Source: Collybiopsis luxurians FD-317 M1 (lineage: Eukaryota > Basidiomycota > Agaricomycetes > Agaricales > Omphalotaceae). Taken from it: a stretch of DNA of 64,000 nt. This document shows, piece by piece, positions 9,913-21,200 of the stretch. The notes beneath the pieces were generated by a model, which did no database searches, was not told where the DNA came from, and saw only the letters and a program-made list of their open reading frames with translations. The DNA lies in the NCBI GenBank assembly GCA_000827265.1, contig KN834763.1, forward strand, positions 496,001-560,000, written 5' to 3'. A program made the translations under genes and the position numbers. Within the stretch, counting starts at the first letter, position 1. Each line of letters begins with the position of its first letter.

Positions 9913-12900
9913 ATGTTTCGGCGAGCATTGGTTGGCCTTCCTCGCTACCGTGTAGCCAGAACGCCTTTGAATTTCAAGAGACTCTCTACCGTACCGGATA
10001 ATCCAGAGGTTCCTCTTTTTTTATATCCATCAATCACTCCGTCCTTAATCATCCACAGGAGCGACAAGGTTGCGTATTTGTAGATTCTGTGTTTCCTATT
10101 CTACTGGGAAAATTCGAGTAAGATAGAGATCCAAAGATTCAGATTCTATGTATGGGATTTCATTGTCTCTTCAGCATTCGGCGCTTTCTGGTTCAATCAC
10201 GGAAAGAAACCCTTCTCACCAATCTCCAGGAGCGTTTCAGTGCCGTCAAAACTCATGGCATGGTAATTACCAGTGTGGATCCTCATCCAAAGGATGGCGG
10301 CGTCTTTGTCCAGTTCAAATACAGAGCGTCAACTCAAGAAGAAGAAACTGCGTTGAAGAACATTCAGGAAAGTTTGCAGACGCAATTAAAGGAACAGGGC
10401 GGAGTAGCAACTTGGTCGGGCACTCGTACACCGAATGTGTGGCTGGTCAGAGGCTCTCCCTGGAGGGAGGTGCGTATTATATTAGCTAGTTTTGTACCCT
10501 AGCCGCTGATCCCTTACATTTAAGGATATCCTAAGCCGTACCGCTTCTGATATCCTCAAAGTGTCGTTTGAAGGACCGGATGTACCCGAAGAGACATTGT
10601 ACAAAATTTTTCGGGTATGGTTTTCATCCAGTTATGGCATATTAAAGAATCAAACATATACTTGTAGCCTTATGGGCGTATTCGACATCTTATAAATCCT
10701 ACACCCGTACCGGCTGGGACTCAACGGTTTGCAACCGTGCACTTAGATGGTATAAAATCTGCAACTGTAGCCCGTAACGTTATCTACGGTCTAGAGGTTG
10801 GCCCCACGCGTTTACGGATTTCATACGCCTATCCTCTTGAAGGCCATATTGTACGAGATTGGATTGCCAACCATCCAAGGATCTTTCTACCGATTCTCTT
10901 TTTCCTGCTCGGAACGCTAACCTACACGGTATGATTCTATTATGTTCCAGAAGATGCCACAATGTTTGATACTGCATAGATATTTGACCCAATCCGTGTT
11001 TTCATGGTGGAGGCTCGCTTGCTAGATTGGTTCGAGTTGAAAGGTAAAAAAGAATCTCAGTCTCCTTCGGACTTGCTCTAATTTATTCAGTCAGAATTTA
11101 AACTCTACAAATGGCTTCGAGCCAATACACTGGAAAGGATTTATTCAAGATCTGAACCCCTTCCAGTTGACAAGCAAGTTTGGAAAGAGAGGGAAGACGC
11201 AGAGGGAGCAATTCAAGCATATTTGTCGGATCTACCATCCACTGTCACTTTTGTCCATGGGCCTCAAGGCAGTGGTAAAAGTACGATGATAACTTCGGCT
11301 CTCCAGACCGCGGAGAGGTAACTGTCATCCGATTCTCTTTCTAGTTATCCTGATCTCAACTCTGAACAAACAGGAAATCTCTAACTATCGACTGTCGTGA
11401 GCTTTCCAAGGCTTCTTCCGATGCCGCTGTTGTTGCAAATCTAGCAAGGCAAACCGGATACTGGCCAATCTTTTCTTTCCTCAACAGCGTAAATAATCTC
11501 ATCGACCTTGCGAGTGTTGGACTGATAGGTCAAAAAAGTGAGATTTCCTTGAATCCAGATTCAGCTAATCAAAATTTAACACTGTTCTTTAGCCGGATTA
11601 AGTCGATCCTTTGACGAACAACTTCAACAAATCCTCGATACTGTTGCGGTCGGTCTTCGAAAAGTTAGCGAAAAGCAGCATCATAAAATTGAGAAAACAA
11701 TCCGAGCAAGAGAACACGAGAAACCCGCTACAAATGTACAGGATGCAACTCCACCTGGACAATCAGGGGGTGAGAAATCTCATGGCCAGAAACTTGCTAG
11801 CCAAACCAAGCAAAATGCAGCGGAAGGGCAAGGGGGCGATAAAACTGGAGCGAACATCCAAGTCGTCGAAGCTCTCCCGATTGTTGTGATCCGGAATTTT
11901 GCTGAGAGGTCTGGCTCGAATCGAGATGATCTTCTGAACAACCTCGCGCAGTGGGCCGCCAAATTGGCTGAGAATCAAGTAAGAACAATACGACTCCCCC
12001 GTAGCAATCCTTCAACTAACCATTATCGCTGAAAAAAGATTGCCCATGTCATCGTTGTCAGTGATAACAGGGAAAACTCGAAGAAAGTTGCTAAAGGCAA
12101 GAACTTCGATAAAATTTTAATGAATCGGAGCATTTAGCCGCCTTTCAGCTCTCCAATACAAGCCGCTCAACGTTGTAGCATTGTATGACGCAGACGAGAC
12201 TAGCGCACTCGCGTTTGTGCAGGAGAAACTGCATGAAGCTGATGTCAAGACATCCCTTTCTCAGGAAGAAAAGTTGTACGTGCAGCGACTGGGTGGACGT
12301 TCTATTGATCTTGAAAGCGTATGTTCATTGAGTCTCGTTGCTTGCTTAATGCTCATCATTTCTTAATCCTTTCCTTCAGCTTGTGAACAAAGTACGTTCA
12401 GGAATGGATATAAAAGAGGCTGTGGAAGACATCATTAATCGCGGTGTTGGGGAACTGAGAAAAAATGCATTTGGAGATGATGCTGAAGACGCAAAGAATT
12501 TCTCTTGGAGTCGGGATCAGGCTTGGACGTTGCTCAACCTTCTTTCAAAGAATGCAGAAGTGAGTAGATCTCGAATTCGTTCGACTCTGATATCCTAATA
12601 TATTTGAAGGTCCCTTACCATCAGGTTCTGCTCGAATATCCATTCAAGGGAGATGAGCTTCCGCTACGATCCATGGAGCATGCTGAACTGATCTCAATAT
12701 CAACGCAGAATGGCGAGTTTTCGGTTTTTGGAGGTTTTCTTTGGGCTGAAACGTGAATAATTTCAGGTCGGCCTTCAATAATACGACCAGGAAAGCCCGT
12801 TTATCGATGGGTATTCGAGCGTCTAGTAAACGGTGCGGCTTGATTTCCGCGTCAGTTCTCAAATTCCTAATCCATAAATGTAGATCCCATATTCCGAGCA

Positions 12901-13146
12901 ACGCAAGAGATCGAATTTAACACACGGCTCATGGCTAGCGCAGAGGCCACCATTCTGTCATGCGAGGAAGAGCTTCTCAAGTTGGGGGAAATACGGAAAT
13001 ATAATTCTTCTAGTTGGCTGGGAGACGATCCATCGGCAAAGCGGTCACAGTATTTGATGAAGAAAATGATGGAGGCTGAGCATAAGTTGGAGAGTTTAGA
13101 AAAGAAGAACACGGAGCTGAGGAAGACGCTGTCGAGGCTGGAGTGA
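9913..13146 (+). CDS. YME2: mitochondrial escape protein 2 (Yme2/RNA12 family)
   Basis: Long multi-exon gene. The start at 9913 ([16 protein letters not shown]) gives a basic, Arg-rich mitochondrial presequence. Then come the [12 protein letters not shown] segment, the RNA12-specific [20 protein letters not shown] motif, an RRM-like domain ([11 protein letters not shown] and FATVHLDG), and one transmembrane helix ([16 protein letters not shown]). A P-loop NTPase follows with Walker [17 protein letters not shown] and IAHVIVVSD strands, and a C-terminal coiled coil rich in Lys and Glu. Yeast Yme2 is an inner-membrane protein facing both matrix and intermembrane space that affects mtDNA nucleoids and mtDNA escape. 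A Gln/Lys-rich linker after [10 protein letters not shown] (about 11.66-11.83 kb) looks like a lineage-specific low-complexity insertion. One intron needs the downstream acceptor of a CAGTCAG pair (near 11095) to avoid a stop. Confidence 0.92.
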
Positions 13147-13332
13147 ACAAGTATTTCAGAGAATTTCAGTATAATCTCTGTGTATTAATTACTCTTGTAT
13201 TCTACCTTATATCTCGTGTAACTTGGGATCGACTAGGGATTGGTTTTCAAAACCAAGGATGTTGGTTTCGGCGCTTACACGGTGTGACCTTTGTGACTTG
13301 TGACTCTTCTCAACTTTCTAATCACGTTCGCC

Positions 13333-15167
13333 ATGCCTCGAGAGATTGTAACGGTTCAACTGGGACAATGTGGCAATCAAAGTATGTTTATCCGCGATGT
13401 ATTGAACTTGCTCGACCTTTGACCCCTTTAGTGGGCTCTGTCTATTGGCAACGTCTCTGCGCTGAACACGGAATCAACAAGGAAGGTATTCTCGAAGAAT
13501 GGGCCACTGAACCGGGGGACCGAAAGGACGCGTTCTTCTATCAAGCGGATGATGAACATTATATACCCCGAGCTATTCTCATTGACCTGGAACCAAGAGT
13601 GAGCAATTTCAGCGCTGATTCGCACAAAGTTTCTTACCATCGAAACTATCAAGGTCATCAACAACATCCTGACTTCGCCCTACGCGAACTTGTACAATCC
13701 GGAAAATATCTTTGTGTCAAAAGATGGAGGAGGAGCTGGGAATAACTGGGCCCAAGGATATGCAGCCGGAGAACGGATATATGAAGAAATTATGGAAATG
13801 ATAGATCGAGAAGCTGAAGGAAGCGATTCTTTAGAGGTGCGAAAGCTCTTTTGGATGCCGCCGAAACTTTCTGTTCTCAAGTTCTCAAGGGTTTCATGCT
13901 CGCTCATTCAATCGCAGGTGGAACTGGCTCTGGGCTAGGCTCGTTCGTTCTGGAACGATTGAATGATAGATTCCCCAAGAAACTTATCCAAACGTACAGC
14001 GTGTTTCCCAACGCGCAGGAAGGAGACGTCGTTGTTCAGCCCTACAACTCTCTGCTTACTTTGAAGCGTCTAGTAAATCATGCTGATTCAGTCGTGGTTT
14101 TGGATAACGGGGCGTTGGCGCGAATATCGTCTGAGCGACTGCATGTACAAACACCCACGTTTGATCAGACGAATCAGCTGGCAAGTCGGTCTGTTACCTG
14201 GTGAAAGTCGAAACTCAACTCGTTTTAGGTGGCAACAGTAATGGCAGCCAGTACTCAAACACTTCGATATCCAGGATACATGAACAATGACTTGGTTGGG
14301 ATCATCGCTTCATTGATCCCAACTCCTCGATGTCATTTTCTAATGACGTCGTATACGCCTTTCACCAGCGATCAAATTGACAAGGTTGGCCAAATTGTTT
14401 GTCATATTGATATTGCTCACGATTCTTTCCAACAGGCAAAGCCTATACGACGCACGACTGTCCTGGACGTGATGCGACGGTTATTGCAACCAAAAAATCG
14501 CATGGTATCGACAACACCGAGTAAAAGTTCTTGTTATATTTCCATCCTCAACATCATACAAGGAGATGTCGATCCTACAGATGCAAGTGCTTACCTCCGG
14601 TCCGTTTTACCGATCTAAATTTGAACTGTAGGTCCATCAATCTCTGCTGCGAATCCGGGAAAGACAACTGGCCAACTTTATACCTTGGGGTCCGACGTCG
14701 CCACAGGTTGCCATAACAAGACGCTCACCTTATGTCGCGACAAATCACCGTGTAAGCGGCTTGATGCTGGCGAATCATACCAGTATTGCATCGGCAAGTA
14801 TTGCTTTTGCAGTTTTGAAAACTCTTTTAGTGACTCGCGTGCAGTTGTTCAAACGCATGCTGGATCAGTTTGACAAGCTAAAGAGGAGGAACGCATTCTT
14901 GGAGCAATACAAAAAGGAAAAGATGTTTGAGAATGGGCTGGAGGAGTTTGACGACGCTAGGTGAGTTACCGTTCAGCATTCTTATGTCGGCCTCGCGACC
15001 AACAAAAATATCGCAGGGCGACTTGTGAAGAACTGCTGAATGAGTACAAAGCTTGTGAAAGTCCCGATTATATATCATACGTAAGTTTCTGTTATCGCAG
15101 GCGAAAGGCCTACAAGCTGACTGCCTGGTGTTCGCAGGGTGCAACAGAAAACGACCAGCAAAGCTGA
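13333..15167 (+). CDS. gamma-tubulin
   Basis: Starts [16 protein letters not shown] at 13333, the invariant gamma-tubulin N-terminus with the GQCGNQIG nucleotide-binding loop split by the first intron. About ten short introns interrupt it. Visible hallmarks are [25 protein letters not shown], the tubulin signature GGTGSGLGS, the [14 protein letters not shown] region, and [13 protein letters not shown] joined to [13 protein letters not shown]. It ends with a short, not strongly acidic tail (GATENDQQS), unlike alpha/beta-tubulin. Gamma-tubulin nucleates microtubules in gamma-TuRC at the spindle pole body. Convergent with MBF1, whose stop is about 230 bp downstream. Confidence 0.95.
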
Positions 15168-15396
15168 TGTTTTGGTAGACGTTCCTTTTGTTTATAGGTA
15201 GCTGTATAATATTATAGTCGCACACAATGTATCCTTGCTTGTAAATTTACGGAGATGCGTCTTGAACGACTCGGGCCGATCGGCCGATGGAAATTTCTGG
15301 AGCAAACTAAATTCTCATAGCAGGCATATTATCCGGTACAACATTGCGAGTACATAAACTGCAAGAACTAAGAACAGGGAGGAGAGAAACAATCAC

Positions 15397-16121
15397 TCAT
15401 GATTTTTTCGGTCCTCCCAGTTTCTCCCCAATATTGGAGCCTAAATGAGAAGGAGGGTTGAGTATTCAACGAGTCCACTGAATGGGAAGGCCTGACATAC
15501 CACGCAGTTTGACACCGAGAACTCGCTCTAGCTTTCCGAGAATCTGAGGGCTGGGAATAGCTTTCCCTGATTCATAGTCCTGCAGGACAGAAGGTTTCTC
15601 GTTGATTTTCTGCGCCACATCCTTCTGAGTCAACTTGAGCTCTGAACGAGCGGTCATCATTGCCTGAGAAGGGAAAGTTAGGAGGAATGCACCGCAGGAA
15701 AAAAAAAAAAAAAAAAAGGACGTACGCGACCAACGGAAGGGGCAACCTTGGAAGGTGGAGCAACCTCGTTTTCTCGGTCAAGCTTTGCAATCCTCTGGTG
15801 GTCGGTTCCTTTGGAAAAGTCAGATAGGGAAGAGGCGGTGGGGTTTGCAGTGAAGACGACGTACCCTGGTGGGCTTTATTCGAGCCACTGGTAACTTTCT
15901 TGTCTGTCCCTACGACGGCACCTGATCTTCGGGCCTGCTGGATAGTGAGTGGTGGGGGATTTAACATGAGGGAAGACAACATACAGCTACAGTAGAAGAG
16001 TTAGAATGAGCCCGGGTTCAACTGAGTGTTTGGACGTACCATTAAGGTCGGAATCCTTCTTGGTGACTTTTGGAGTCTGCCTTTTGTTGCCAATAACGAC
16101 GTTTGAATCCCACTCGCTCAT
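15397..16121 (-). CDS. MBF1: multiprotein-bridging factor 1
   Basis: Reconstructed exons on the minus strand are 16040-16121, 15985-15986, 15865-15934, 15726-15808, 15501-15663 and 15397-15440: 444 nt, 147 aa. The protein starts [15 protein letters not shown], has the MBF1 N-terminal core ([32 protein letters not shown]) and a cro/C1-type helix-turn-helix ([46 protein letters not shown]). It ends [17 protein letters not shown]1 bridges bZIP activators such as Gcn4 to TBP and also suppresses frameshifting at collided ribosomes. The frame can only be closed with a 2-nt exon (15985-15986) and the downstream half of a CAGCAG acceptor. The intron before exon 5 carries a 19-T tract. The 195-nt ORF 15466-15660 is only exon 5 reading into its intron. 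Confidence 0.93.
15699..15717. repeat. A19 homopolymer (polypyrimidine tract of an MBF1 intron)
   Basis: Nineteen consecutive A on the plus strand, read as T19 in an MBF1 intron a short way after the donor. It is prone to length variation and sequencing error but is outside the coding sequence. Confidence 0.85.
15985..15986 (-). other. 2-nt micro-exon of MBF1
   Basis: Two bases (CT on the minus strand) are flanked by a TGTAG acceptor and a GTATGT donor. Upstream intron 15987-16039 (53 nt) contains CTAAC; downstream intron 15935-15984 (50 nt). It completes the Ala codon after DLN; without it the frame from AAT G cannot reach the next exon. Confidence 0.7.
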
Positions 16122-16809
16122 AATTGATGGTGATATAAATACAGAAAAGTTTCTAGATGTCTATGAAGGTGGAGGTGGTGGTGGTGGTGGGTGCTGAGAA
16201 AGAAGAACTCTGCCGAGTATAGCTTATAAGCATGCTGTGCTGACTCATATCCCGGGTCGGATGCGACAACTGACTCGACGGTGAACAGTCAACGGAGAAA
16301 GAGAAATTACTGGAAATGACTGGAAGATAAACGACTGTATGCTTGTTGAGCTAGAACATTAAATTTCTAATATTTTTAAAAGCTCTAGACTCTCTGGGTT
16401 GCTCATGGCTATTGTTGGTTACCAAGTGGCTGATGGGAACAGCATGCATATATGATATGTGGGAATTCATCAGTTGTCTTTACTGGTTCCTTCCCGTTGG
16501 CAAGTTTCTATCCCTTTCGTTTCACTCCTACTTCTTGGGCTGACCCCCCCTTTTCTTTTTTTTCTCCACTTTGCATTTGCAGTTTAGCAATTGTGCAAGG
16601 CGTTGAGCGTCCTTTGATTCACTCTTTTCTTTTCTGTACAAGCTCGCCCGGTGCTACAGCCACCTCTGTATCCTCACTGCATCTCTGGAAGTGCTATTTT
16701 ACTACCTAGAATCAACTTGTTGCCCTCAATATAGGTGCGTAAATCTCTGCTCTTCAGCAAGCATCGATTCTTAACAATCCTCAAGATCTAATCCTTCAAA
16801 GCATTCGCC
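16122..16809. promoter_or_regulatory. intergenic: MBF1 and tetraspanin promoters
   Basis: Divergent intergenic stretch of 688 bp. It has a GGT-rich run at about 16168-16192 near the MBF1 start and long pyrimidine tracts at 16485-16570 (CCCCCCTTTTCTTTTTTTT) upstream of the tetraspanin, a pattern common in strongly expressed fungal promoters. An ORF at 16452-16709 lies in this low-complexity sequence and is not supported. Confidence 0.4.
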
Positions 16810-17766
16810 ATGGTCTCCAAAAAGTTAATGGGTTTTTGGGCCTTCTTTGACATTTGCTTGCTTGCTGGCGGAGTCATTTCAATCGTCTTCTCCTTCATCT
16901 ATCGCAAGACAGACATTCTTTTGAATCTCACCATCTCAAAGGCCGACTTGACTGGTGCGTGGCGTCCACACTCATCCCATTCACCCATCTAACAAAGATA
17001 CCCACAGCCGCTTTGGTTCTCGGTGTCATGCTCTGCTTTACGTTCCTCTTCTCTATCGGTGCTGTCGTCCAGAAGAATCACATCACGATCGGTCTGGTTA
17101 TCCTCAATTATATCCTCATCGTGGACGCCATAGCCGTTCTCTCCGTCGGAACCTTTATTTGGTTCTTCTCACTGCGCCAGAGAAACGAATTCCACGTTCT
17201 GTACCTAGAGCTTCCCCAATCTAGTCGTCAGTTTATTCAGGATAAGGTATATATACCCCCGCAACCAATTTCTCCCCATGATATCTAACCCTGCTATAGT
17301 TTAGCTGCTGCGGTTATTTCAATGGTTCCGACGCAGTCGAGCCCTCCAATTTTTGCACGCCATCCCAGATTGCGTTCACAAACTCTCTTGACCCGACCGA
17401 TGTCAATAACGCTGCCAACTTTTGTGTTGGCAAGGTCACTGCGTTTACCGACTATACCCTTAACCAGATGTTCTCGTGAGTCTTCCACCGCTGAAGCTCC
17501 ATATTCTTGTCCTAACTTGCTTTACAGGAGCGTATGTTGAAATCCTTTCATATCATTGAAACTCTCACTTGAGATCGATTATTCTAGTGCTACGGATTCA
17601 TGCCAATCATTCTTGGCCTCTTACTCTTTTCGCTTTGCGTCATCAACAAGGTCAGTCATCGACGAATCCCATATTCGACGATTCTTTTCTCATCCTTGCG
17701 CAGAGGAAAGAAGACGAGCGTTTCAAGAAGATCGACGCAAAACGCGGTGGCAAAGGCTTTGTCTAA
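16810..17766 (+). CDS. tetraspanin-like membrane protein
   Basis: Exons 16810-16954, 17008-17246, 17300-17475, 17528-17531, 17588-17650 and 17704-17766 add to 690 nt, 229 aa. Four transmembrane helices lie at about residues 8-28, 50-72, 80-102 and 190-208. Between helices 3 and 4 is an extracellular loop with the CCG signature (FSCCGYFNGSD) plus further cysteines (NFCTPSQ, NFCVGK and a Cys just before TM4), the disulphide pattern of tetraspanins. The C-terminus is short and basic (RKEDERFKKIDAKRGGKGFV). Fungal tetraspanins organise membrane domains, and in plant pathogens some are needed for penetration pegs. The role here is not known. Exon 4 is only 4 nt long (GAGC); the frame requires it. 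Confidence 0.85.
17528..17531 (+). other. 4-nt micro-exon of the tetraspanin
   Basis: GAGC is flanked by a TTTACAG acceptor and a GTATGT donor, with introns of 52 and 56 nt. The preceding exon ends in phase 2 (TC) and the next starts at codon TGC, so exactly one base modulo three is needed between them. This exon adds Ser-Ser before the conserved Cys of TM4. Confidence 0.8.
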
Positions 17767-18222
17767 ATCTCTTCCGTTCGATGGCTGGATATTTCCAGCT
17801 GCATATGGAGTGTTATGCCACCCGGATCCCTTCGCTCGTTTATGAACAATATCCGTTGTCATCTAGCTCCCTTCGTTCATCGCCATGCTCTTTGTTAGAT
17901 TAGTTCCTGGATTCCCAGTGCACGTATTGTACCGGCACCCGTTATTTCTTTTATTCTTTTTTTCAATTACGTAGCTTTTACACATTGCACTTTTGTACTG
18001 CATCTACTGGGTGAATAACGAGTTCTGGGCCAGCCCTCGAAGATTATCTCTAGTCTGCACCGCCTCATTTTATTCTCGTTCAGCTAAAAAAAGGATCGAG
18101 TGGACTGTGTGTCCTTAAGATAGACTGGTGGATACCTTGTGGCGCGAGCTATTCCGTGTTGGGGCAGCCAATCAAAACTCTCACAGATCATGCAGATACC
18201 ATGTGACCCTCTCTTGTCCACG
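17767..18222. other. intergenic
   Basis: 3' region of the tetraspanin followed by the promoter of HRQ1. Pyrimidine-rich runs (TTATTCTTTTTTTC, about 17945-17970). No gene or RNA seen. Confidence 0.4.
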
Positions 18223-21200
18223 ATGTCTGACGGAGATCCTGGACCCAGTACGCGAAAGGTGATGAAACGTACTCTTGACGGCGCGAAAGGGTCGAAGGCG
18301 AAGAAATCCAAATCAAAAGCGGAAGAGAAAGAGCAAGATATCAACTCCTGGCCACAGTATTTTCTCTCGGTAAATGCTTCTCTTTCAGGAGAAAATCTCT
18401 CTTTTTATTGCTTCACCATAGCTCTTCAAAGTGTATAAGGTATTTTGCGTTCACTGAACCCCCATATAAAGCCATTGATTTGCGCAGGCTCTCAATACTG
18501 TTCTCGCGTTTGTCACATCCAGGAAACAACTGGCCTTGAACTTCCAATCTATACGGTCCTCTGTGGAGAATATTACAAAACAGTAAGTATGGTCGTATCT
18601 CAGGACCCCCACCTCTACCAACAACCACTTAGGGCGCTGGACTTATCCCAAGTTGCGGAATTAAAGTACGTTTGCACCCTCTGCTGGATGACTTGTACCT
18701 TTCTGAAAGTTTCTCTACAGAGCACTTTTACCCGAGATCATCACATTTGCTTATGTCCCGCGAAATCAGGTCCGAGTCAACTCCTTAGCTAAAGGTTCTG
18801 ATGAACTCGACGTCTTCGCAATATCGGCACCAAAAGAGCTTACCAAAGAGCCGGAACATATCTTGTTGCTCGAGTTTGCTGAGAGCTGGAAAGGTCATTC
18901 AGGTGGATCGAAGTACGTCCGGTGTAAACTCTCTCCTCCTTTGAATGCTTATACAAGTTAGAGCAACTCAGAACGAATACCTCCTGCCTGCGACGCGGAC
19001 CCCTGCCGCGACAAAGAAGCTCGTAGAGAAGAGGAACGACAGATTCGTCATTGCTGTAAACGAGTATGCGGGCCCAAAATCAAGTATTTGTGACGGTGTT
19101 CTGAAATTGTGGTAGATTACTGTCTGCGACCCCTTCTGGCGAGGACCCTGTGGATCTTCTCAAAGCTGCAGCTCGAGACCATATCCCCATCGACCCAGAG
19201 CACAAAGGCAATTTACCTGCGGACAAAGGAGGGCATATGCCCGTCCCGAACGCGGACGATCGAGCATCTATACGCGATATCCTCCTTGACCTCGGACAGC
19301 AATCTTGGTATAAAGACCAGATTGTCAATCGCAGGACGGTTGAGGCCAAGGAAGGTGAATCGGGCGAATTGGACCCGCCGCTTTCCCCCAGAATTCAACA
19401 AGCCCTACGGAGTTCCCGAAATATCACCTCATTGTATTCTCATCAAGCAGCAGCAATTAGCGCACTTGATTCTGGCAAGGACGTAATCGTATCGACAAGT
19501 ACAGCGTCTGGAAAGAGCGTCATTTATCAGGTCGGGATATATCCATGCACTGAAATTTTTCGAGCCGTATTTTCTGAGTGTTTAAAGGTCCCTTTACTTC
19601 AATTATTGGAAAGTGACCCTCAGGCAACAGCAATTTTTGTGTATCCAACAAAAGTACAATATATGTTTGGCTCATGTAGTGTGTTGATTCGCCAATTTTT
19701 TTTCTCAGGCGTTAGCTCAGGACCAAAAGACTGCACTCGAAAATATTCTGGTCACTTGCCCTGGGTTGGAACACATACCAGTAAAGTTGCAATAATGGAT
19801 CGATCTTAAGGCTAATAAATCATGCATCACTAGGTCTTTACTTACGACGGGGACACCTCCTCTGAACTTAGAAAGAGCATCAGGGCATCGGCGTCAGTCA
19901 TATTCACGAATTTTGTATGGTCATTACTCCTAATGCTTGTCAATGGATCTGAACTTTTGTACTTGGATAGGACATGATTCACGCCGCCATTCTCCCGCAC
20001 GAGGAACTTTGGAGAAGGTAACAATCCATATACGTCTTCAACTCAAGTTGTTAAACACTCGTGATAGTTTCCTTAAGAATCTTAAAGTCAGTGAAATATC
20101 CGGTTATCTTACGACTCGCTTTCTACTGATGCTGAGATAGCTTTTTGTTGCTGATGAACTGCATTATTATTCGGGAACGCTCGGAAGGTTTGCGATAACC
20201 CTTAACTTTTCGCTCAATGCTACTTTATTTATTCGCGTTTCTTAGCCACGTAGCGCAAATTATGCGACGCTTTCGTCGAGTTTGTGCCGCCATCGGGAGT
20301 ACGTTTCTCCACAGATATGCACTGTAGATTTTCTCAACATGTACTCCTGTAGATCATCGGACACGCTTTGTCTCCTGCAGTGCAACTATCGCTAATCCCC
20401 TCGCTCACATGGCTAAAATATTTGGTCTTGATTCTTCGCAAATTCAAGTCATCACTAGAGATGGCGCTCCGACTGGACTGAAGGAGTATCTAATTTGGCG
20501 CAGCCCTTACGTGGATGAACACGATCCGACACTTGGTCTACAGAGTAGTCTGGGAGAAGCTACTGCGTTAATGCGTTTCCTTATGAAAAGAGGAATTCGC
20601 GTTATTTTGTTTTGCAAAGTGTGTGATGAATCTGCTTTCTATGTTTGGACACCAATCTCGGTTTTGTAGATTCGCAAAACGTGTGAACTGGTAAGTTAAT
20701 GTTTTAGAGGTTGAAATCCGATATTTGAGAATGCTTGAGAGGCTATGAAAACACTCCGGACCGAGTTGAGTAGTGAAGGGCGATTCGATATCTTGGAAAG
20801 GGTACAAGCTTACCGAGGAGGTTAGCGGTTCTTTCACTCGAAAGCTACACTGTTAACGAATTCTCCGTCAGGGTATTCTGCTGAGGTAAACGGTTTGTGC
20901 GGTTTTCGACTGTTCTCACTCAACCCGGAAATTGTCCAGGAACGAAGACGGATAGAGCACGACGCTTTCACTGGTCATTTACTCGGGCTCATTGCAACCA
21001 ATGCTCTTGAACTGGGGGTAGACATCGGTGTGCTGGATGCGGTGCTCATGCTTGGTTTCCCCGTCAATCTAGCAAGCTTCGTGAGCCTTGTTCTTTTCAT
21101 GCAAGGGTTCAAATTTAATCTTCGTGCTTCGTACACTGTTCAGCGACAACAAGCTGGCCGAGCAGGTCGACGGAAACGAGATTCTCTGGCCATCTTCATT

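Noticed and set aside
15572..15982. 136-aa minus ORF
   Set aside because: It reads through MBF1 introns and the A19 run; only parts overlap real exons.
16452..16709. 85-aa ORF upstream of the tetraspanin
   Set aside because: It lies in a pyrimidine-rich promoter-like stretch with no homology or splice support.
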